DNA of 64,000 bases, from assembly GCF_001507535.1 (NCBI RefSeq), contig NZ_LQBN01000003.1, positions 1-64,000 on the forward strand, given 5' to 3'. The translations under genes were made by a program, and so were the position numbers. The first letter of the stretch is position 1. Each line of letters begins with the position of its first letter. Shown here one piece after another: positions 59,443-64,000 of this stretch. The notes under the pieces are model-generated. The model was not told the DNA's origin and did no database searches. It worked only from the letters and a program-made list of their open reading frames with translations. Source of the DNA: Thiomicrospira sp. WB1. Lineage in GTDB: Bacteria; Pseudomonadota; Gammaproteobacteria; Thiomicrospirales; Thiomicrospiraceae.

Positions 59443-60986
59443 AGGCGGCCCTGGCGTTTTTTCGCCCGCAGCGTCAGGATGCGGCCCTGTTTGGTCTGGG
59501 CGGGCTGATGGTGTTTGCCCATGCGCCAATCGGTCTGGCTCCTCTGGCGTTGCTGGCATTGATTGGGCTTTTCTGGTTTTGGCAGCAGGCCCCCACCCTG
59601 ACACGTGCCGTTCAGCAAAGCATGTGGTTCGGGTTTGGCTTTTTTGGCGTGGGCGTGAGCTGGCTGATCTCCAGTATTTATCTCTTTGCCGATGTGCCTT
59701 TGCCTTTGTCGGTGGTGGCCGTTTTCATTTTTATTGCCTTTCTAACCGCGTATTTTATGTTGGCCGGTGCCCTGGTCGGCTGGCTTAAACGGCCCGAACC
59801 GGGGCGTGTTGACCAGGCCTGGCACTGGCTGGGGTTGATGCCAGCGGTCTGGGTGCTGGCGGAGCTGATACGCGGCTCTCTGTTTGGCGGGTTTCCGTTT
59901 CTGGTGACCGGCAACAGTCACCTCTACAGCAGTCTGGCCGGTTATGTGCCGGTGATTGGTGCCATGGGCGTTTCCTGGCTGGTGGCTTTGAGTGCCGGGA
60001 TTCTGTTGTGGCTATTCAAGACCCGCACCTGGGTATTGAGTGCCACGGCGTTGGCGCTGATCTGGGGCGGTGGCGTGTTATTGGGACGTGTCGACTGGGT
60101 GACGCCCAAAGGAAACCCCGTGGACATTGCTCTGTTGCAGGGCAATGTGCCTCAGGACCAGAAATGGCAGGGCAGTCAGTTGATGCCGACGCTTGAGCGG
60201 TATGTGTCCATGACTCGTGACAACATGGGCGCGGATGTCATTGTCTGGCCGGAAACCGCCGTCCCCGGTTATTTTGATGTGGTCGAACGTGGGGCACTGC
60301 GTTCCTTTATTCGCGACGCTCAGTTGCTGGAAAAAGACATTTTGCTGGGCGTGATTCGTCGAGACGACGCGGGTGAGGCCTATTTTAATTCGATTGTGAA
60401 CGCGGGCGATCCGACCCAGTTTTATGACAAGCGCCATCTGGTGCCGTTCAGTGAGTTTTTCCCGTTTTACGACCTGTTGTCGGTGATCAGCGGCTGGTTT
60501 GACATTCCATTTTCGGAATTTACCGCCGGGGCGACCGACCAGGCCCCGTTGCAACTCGGGGCGCATCAGGTCGGCTTGTCGGTTTGCTATGAGATGGCGT
60601 TTGGCACGGAGTTGGCGCCGAGCGCCAGGGCGGCGGATTTTCTGGTCACCGTCAGCAACGATGCATGGTTTGCCCACACCTTTGAACCGGCGCAGCAAAT
60701 GCAGGATGCGCAAATGCGCGCCCTGGAACTGGGGCGTGAAATCGCCCGGGCCACCAATACCGGTTATACGGCGATTGTGGGCGTGGACGGACAGATCCGT
60801 TCGCAGCTTCCTTTGTATGAAGCAGGTGTTCTGCGTGGTGAGATCCAGCCTTACCAGGGAGAGACACCGTTTGTGCGTTGGGGCCACACACCGTTATGGC
60901 TGGCGACCTTGGGAATGCTCGGGCTCGCGCTGTTTTTGCGTTTCCGGCAGCGAATCCGGCAACCAAGGCGCGAGCAGAGTCAGTAA
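59439..60986 (+). CDS. lnt: Apolipoprotein N-acyltransferase
   Basis: Adds the third acyl chain to lipoproteins. The 515 residues have about six N-terminal spans and a C-terminal nitrilase-like domain with the triad Glu in VWPETAVPGYF (near residue 271), Lys in YDKRHLVPFSEFFPF (near 331) and Cys in LSVCYEMAFGTEL (near 384). It starts by ATGA overlap with corC. The 3' end overlaps the convergent waaA gene by 93 bases, more than usual. An imperfect copy of the palindromic repeat lies at 59812 (VDQAWHWLG). Confidence 0.95.
   Translation: MKAALAFFRPQRQDAALFGLGGLMVFAHAPIGLAPLALLALIGLFWFWQQAPTLTRAVQQSMWFGFGFFGVGVSWLISSIYLFADVPLPLSVVAVFIFIAFLTAYFMLAGALVGWLKRPEPGRVDQAWHWLGLMPAVWVLAELIRGSLFGGFPFLVTGNSHLYSSLAGYVPVIGAMGVSWLVALSAGILLWLFKTRTWVLSATALALIWGGGVLLGRVDWVTPKGNPVDIALLQGNVPQDQKWQGSQLMPTLERYVSMTRDNMGADVIVWPETAVPGYFDVVERGALRSFIRDAQLLEKDILLGVIRRDDAGEAYFNSIVNAGDPTQFYDKRHLVPFSEFFPFYDLLSVISGWFDIPFSEFTAGATDQAPLQLGAHQVGLSVCYEMAFGTELAPSARAADFLVTVSNDAWFAHTFEPAQQMQDAQMRALELGREIARATNTGYTAIVGVDGQIRSQLPLYEAGVLRGEIQPYQGETPFVRWGHTPLWLATLGMLGLALFLRFRQRIRQPRREQSQ
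59812..59823. repeat. Imperfect palindromic repeat copy (11 of 12), in lnt
   Basis: ACCAGGCCTGGC differs at the last base; read in the QAW frame as DQAWHW in the loop before a membrane span. Confidence 0.6.
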
Positions 60987-62249
60987 GCGCGACAGGGCCC
61001 CGGTCTGCCGTTGAAAACACTGTTGTGCCTGTTGGCCGAGGTCGTCTCGTTTGCTCGTGTCCAGCGCCAACTCGGTTAATACTGTGCCCAGTTGTTCGGG
61101 TGTGTCAACCAGGGTGATGGCATCGTCTTGCAGAAACGATTCATAGAGCGCGCTCAGATTCTGATAGTGTGGCCCTGACAGCACTGGCTTGCGCAAGGTG
61201 GCCGGTTCCAGAATGTTATGGCCGCCGAAGGGCACCAGGCTGCCGCCAACAAAAGCCACATCCGCCACCGCGTACCAGAGCATCAGTTCGCCGATGGTGT
61301 CGGCCAGATACACCTGTGTGTCGGCGGCCGGTTGGCTCGATTGCGAGCGGATGCGGTGAGGGCGGTCCGCCACCAGATCGGCCACGGTTGCAAAGCGATC
61401 ACTGTGACGGGGCACCAAAATCAGCAGGGCATCGGGCACGCTTTGACGCAAACGGTCGTGCGCGGCCAGCATTTTTTCTTCCTCGTCGGCATGGGTGCTG
61501 GCGGCCACCCAGATAAAGCGATTGGACAGGCTGTTTTCCTGTCGCCACTGTATGGCCCGTTCCATCTGGGCCGAATCGATTTCCAGATCAAATTTAAGAT
61601 TGCCGAGCGTGTGCACCTTTTCTGCGGGCGCGCCCAGTTCGATCAGGCGATTGCGATCAATCGGAAATTGCGCTGCGATCTGTTCGGTATGGATCAGCGC
61701 GTCGCGGATCAAGGCGCCGCCCCATTTCTGATAGGCGCGAAACGAACGCTGTTTGATGCGGGCATTGATCAGCAGCAGCGGGATGCCGCGTTCACGGCAG
61801 GCCTGGTATAAATTGGGCCAGATTTCGGTTTCGACCATCAGCACCAGTCTGGGCTGAAGCTGGTCTAGAAAGCGGTTGACCGGGCCGGGCAGGTCGTAGG
61901 GGATCATCTGGTGCTGAATGGGCACGGGGCAGAAGCGCAGCGCTTGTTGCGCTCCCTGAGTGGAGCCGCTGGTCAAGGTTAAAGGGGTGTCGGGGTTGTG
62001 CTGATGCAGCGCCTTGAGCAGCGGGAACACCGAGCGGGTTTCGCCCACGGAGACGGCGTGCACCCAGATGCTGCCGGTTTGGAACGGGCCGGGGTGGCGA
62101 CCGAAGCGGGCCGCCAGGCAATGCCGGATCGGCTGCTCGTCTGGGTTCTGTCTGGCCTGTCTGTCGGCGCGGCGACAGCGGCGAAAACCGGACCAGGCGA
62201 TGAGGGGCCAGAGCAGGCGCAACAGCCATCGATAGGTTCGAAGCGTCAT
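60894..62249 (-). CDS. waaA: Kdo transferase
   Basis: GT30 transferase that adds Kdo to lipid IVA at the inner membrane. The 451 residues include an N-terminal hydrophobic anchor (YRWLLRLLWPLIAWSGFRRC), GSIWVHAVSVGETRSVFPLLKAL near residue 57 with the catalytic Glu, VETEIWPNLYQACRERGIPLLLINARI near 140 and HNILEPATLRKPVLSGPHYQN near 352. The C-terminal tail of about 30 residues overlaps lnt on the other strand. It follows kdsD by 21 bases on the same strand, forming a Kdo operon with it. Confidence 0.94.
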   Translation of the reverse strand: MTLRTYRWLLRLLWPLIAWSGFRRCRRADRQARQNPDEQPIRHCLAARFGRHPGPFQTGSIWVHAVSVGETRSVFPLLKALHQHNPDTPLTLTSGSTQGAQQALRFCPVPIQHQMIPYDLPGPVNRFLDQLQPRLVLMVETEIWPNLYQACRERGIPLLLINARIKQRSFRAYQKWGGALIRDALIHTEQIAAQFPIDRNRLIELGAPAEKVHTLGNLKFDLEIDSAQMERAIQWRQENSLSNRFIWVAASTHADEEEKMLAAHDRLRQSVPDALLILVPRHSDRFATVADLVADRPHRIRSQSSQPAADTQVYLADTIGELMLWYAVADVAFVGGSLVPFGGHNILEPATLRKPVLSGPHYQNLSALYESFLQDDAITLVDTPEQLGTVLTELALDTSKRDDLGQQAQQCFQRQTGALSRLLTLLAPWLPDSLPETQKQREPEHSQGRQP

Positions 62250-62270
62250 CGCGTGTCTCCGGCCAAGCGA

Positions 62271-63227
62271 TTAGCTGAGGTCATAAATCTGTATGACCCC
62301 GACCACGGGGTTAGGTTGACCGCTTTCGCGCTGGCGCACCAGCAATGAAGTGATTTTTTTGCCGGTCATGCGTTCTTCGGCCTCAGTCAGCCGGGCGTCC
62401 TGATGGATCCATTGCGGTTCCGGCGTCATGATCTGGGCTGCGGTCTGTTGCATGAAGCTCTGAGGATCGGCTTCCATGACCCGCCGCAGATCGCCATCCG
62501 TGATCACGCCTTCCCCCTGATTGACAATGCAAAGCCCCAGACGTCCTTCGGTCATGGCATGCACCACATCGATCATCGGCGCCGAACCGTCGATGAACGG
62601 CAGGTCACCTGAGGTCATTTCATGTTTGACCCGGGTCAGAAGTTTGCGGCCCAGACTGCCGCCGGGATGGAAGCGGGCGAAGTCCTGAGGCTGAAAATCA
62701 CGTGCCTGCATCAGCGCCACCGCCAGCGCGTCCCCCATCACCAGCGTGGCGGTGGTGGAAGAGGTGGGGGCCAGTTGCAGCGGACAGGCTTCTTTGGGCA
62801 CGGCGATGTTGAGGTGAAAGTCGGCGTTTTGTGCCAGCGTGGAATCGGGTCGGCCGGTCATGGCGATGATCGAATTACCGTTGTCTTTAAGAAACGGGAT
62901 CAGTTTGATCACCTCTTCGGTTTCGCCCGAGTTGGACAACGCCAGGAAAATGTCATCGGGCGCGACCATGCCCAGATCGCCGTGAAAGGCTTCACCCGGG
63001 TGCATGAAAAAACAGGGCGTGCCGGTGCTGGCGAGGGTGGCCATGATCTTTTTGCCGATCAGGCCGGATTTGCCCATGCCGCAGATGACCAGTCGACCGC
63101 GTGTGTTCAGGATGGTGTGAACACTGCCTTCAAACTGATCGTCCAGCAGTTGTGTCAGGTGTTGTACTGCCTCGGCTTCGATTTGGATAACGTCTTTGGC
63201 GATTTGCAGGGCGTTGAATTGACTCAT
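62271..63227 (-). CDS. kdsD: Arabinose-5-phosphate isomerase
   Basis: Makes D-arabinose 5-phosphate, the Kdo precursor. The 318 residues from ATG 63227 comprise a SIS domain (about 35-165, VICGMGKSGLIGKKIMATLASTGTPCFFMHPGEAFHGDLGM; conserved Lys and His) and two CBS domains (about 205-315). This layout matches KdsD/GutQ. Neighbour waaA uses the Kdo product, so the operon is coherent. The region upstream of the ATG has no Shine-Dalgarno sequence because the whole spacer to pagL is the palindromic repeat. The frame remains open to 63584 but that part is the reverse of pagL. Confidence 0.94.
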   Translation of the reverse strand: MSQFNALQIAKDVIQIEAEAVQHLTQLLDDQFEGSVHTILNTRGRLVICGMGKSGLIGKKIMATLASTGTPCFFMHPGEAFHGDLGMVAPDDIFLALSNSGETEEVIKLIPFLKDNGNSIIAMTGRPDSTLAQNADFHLNIAVPKEACPLQLAPTSSTTATLVMGDALAVALMQARDFQPQDFARFHPGGSLGRKLLTRVKHEMTSGDLPFIDGSAPMIDVVHAMTEGRLGLCIVNQGEGVITDGDLRRVMEADPQSFMQQTAAQIMTPEPQWIHQDARLTEAEERMTGKKITSLLVRQRESGQPNPVVGVIQIYDLS

Positions 63228-63233
63228 AAATTG

Positions 63234-63245
63234 ACCAGGCCTGGT
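63234..63245. repeat. Palindromic repeat ACCAGGCCTGGT, copy 14 (pagL-kdsD junction)
   Basis: Perfect core with AATTG on the left and TAAAAA on the right. On the minus strand the flank TTTTTAA supplies the pagL stop codon (63247-63245), and the core fills the spacer before kdsD. Confidence 0.95.
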
Positions 63246-63901
63246 TAAAAATGCCATCCGATATGGATGTTGTGAATGTCGGTGTCCGGGTTGGGCGTTT
63301 GAATGTTGTTGTTGGAAATGTGCTGGTAGCGATAGCCGATTTCGTATCCATCGTGTGCCACGCCGATGCCCAGAATGCTGCCGAACTGGAATTGGGTCGA
63401 CTTGTTGTCGTTTTCGAGCCAGACGTCGCTCAGGTATTGAGGGCCGATGCCGGTTTCGAGATAAGGGCGCAGGGAGTCGGCTTTGTATTGATAGCGAAAC
63501 ACCGGGGTCAGGCCCAGAATGTAGCCGTTGTCGTTGCGAACACCGGATTCGTTGCTGTACCAGTATTGCAGATTCAGGGCCCAACGCCCGTTGACGATGA
63601 AGCGATCGGATTCGTAAATCGGCCCTTGCCAGTCCATGCCAAGCCAGAGCGCTCGGTTTTGCAGGGTGTCATCGCGCCCGAGGTCCACCGACACACTGCG
63701 CCGGTCCGAAGCCATTTCCTGCGCCAGGGTGCAGGGCGTTTTCTGTTGATAGCACGCCAGTCCGAAGGACGCAATGGTGCCGGCAATCGCGGTGGAAAGC
63801 AGCGTTCGGTTGAGGTCAACGGCTTGAGCGGGCATCGTCAGCGAGGCCAGAAGCAGGCCGGTGATCAGTGGGCGCGTGTTTGAGCGTGAAATCAGAGGCA
63901 T
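63245..63901 (-). CDS. pagL: PagL-like lipid A 3-O-deacylase
   Basis: An outer-membrane beta-barrel that removes the 3-O acyl chain of lipid A. The 218 residues start with a signal peptide (about 1-28, LITGLLLASLTMPAQA). The C-terminal segment GYRYQHISNNNIQTPNPDTDIHNIHIGWHF is the PagL pattern, with the catalytic His-Ser pair in HISN and a final aromatic Phe. In the operon pagL-kdsD-waaA it links Kdo synthesis and lipid A modification. The start at 63901 (MPLISRSN) places the signal peptide at the N-terminus but has a poor ribosome site; a GTG at 63961 adds 20 residues. The 99 bases beyond it hold no feature I can name. Confidence 0.85.
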   Translation of the reverse strand: MPLISRSNTRPLITGLLLASLTMPAQAVDLNRTLLSTAIAGTIASFGLACYQQKTPCTLAQEMASDRRSVSVDLGRDDTLQNRALWLGMDWQGPIYESDRFIVNGRWALNLQYWYSNESGVRNDNGYILGLTPVFRYQYKADSLRPYLETGIGPQYLSDVWLENDNKSTQFQFGSILGIGVAHDGYEIGYRYQHISNNNIQTPNPDTDIHNIHIGWHF

Positions 63902-64000
63902 AGGGTTTAGAATCCTGTCAGACTGTTTCAGAATACGGTAACATGACACCATCCGGCTCACATTCGCGATGGTGAGCGACTATTTTAAACAAACTCTTAG

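Overview
The window is a dense, almost fully coding stretch of a Gammaproteobacterium chromosome (GC clearly above 50% by eye). The group is inferred from the FabA/FabB pair for unsaturated fatty acids, an E. coli-like 5S rRNA 3' end, the phoH-ybeY-corC-lnt order, ModE with ModE boxes, RlmKL, a DosC-like globin cyclase, and lipid A/Kdo genes (waaA, kdsD, a PagL-like deacylase). CoaX instead of CoaA, and a molybdenum hydroxylase, fit an environmental species. I cannot name the genus. No insertion sequence, prophage, integrase or CRISPR array was seen.

Layout. 1-3.2 kb: end of an rRNA operon, coaX, tRNA-Thr(TGT), fabA-fabB. 3.2-11.7 kb: DUF2914-ftsY divergent from two M16 peptidases; an APC permease; lrgA-lrgB-like genes; rsmD-coaD. 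11.7-15.3 kb: modE and modABC with two ModE-type operators and a 20-codon ORF coupled to modA. 15.3-25.9 kb: DEDDh exonuclease with a cNMP/CBS/DUF294 protein, ICMT-like methyltransferase, P-type Ca-type ATPase with a lipoprotein, mutM, and a two-subunit molybdenum hydroxylase. 26-34.5 kb: sensor diguanylate cyclase, rpmB-rpmG, DUF1461-like protein, radC, thioesterase-coaBC, pirin and LysR. 34.6-50.9 kb: RND pump, recQ, DnaJ-related protein, nadD-rsfS-rlmH, globin diguanylate cyclase, lspA, mltB-like gene, rlmKL, poly-HAMP chemoreceptor. 51-64 kb: ammonium transporter fused to GGDEF, flavin reductase, hemN, miaB, phoH-ybeY-corC-lnt, then waaA-kdsD-pagL on the other strand.

Genes that work together: the Mo uptake locus and a Mo hydroxylase; the envelope genes lnt, waaA, kdsD and pagL; the translation/ribosome set rsmD, rsfS, rlmH, rlmKL, ybeY, miaB, rpmB, rpmG; CoA synthesis spread over coaX, coaD and coaBC; and three diguanylate cyclases with quite different sensors (two fused periplasmic binding domains, a globin, an ammonium channel).

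The most unusual signal is not a gene. A perfect 12-bp palindrome, ACCAGGCCTGGT, occurs 14 times in 64 kb, plus three one-mismatch copies, often flanked by T5 on the left and A5 on the right. Well under one copy is expected by chance. It lies both between genes (including the whole pagL-kdsD spacer, where it supplies the pagL stop codon) and in frame inside at least nine genes, mostly at linkers or protein ends. It behaves like a highly iterated genomic palindrome of unknown role.
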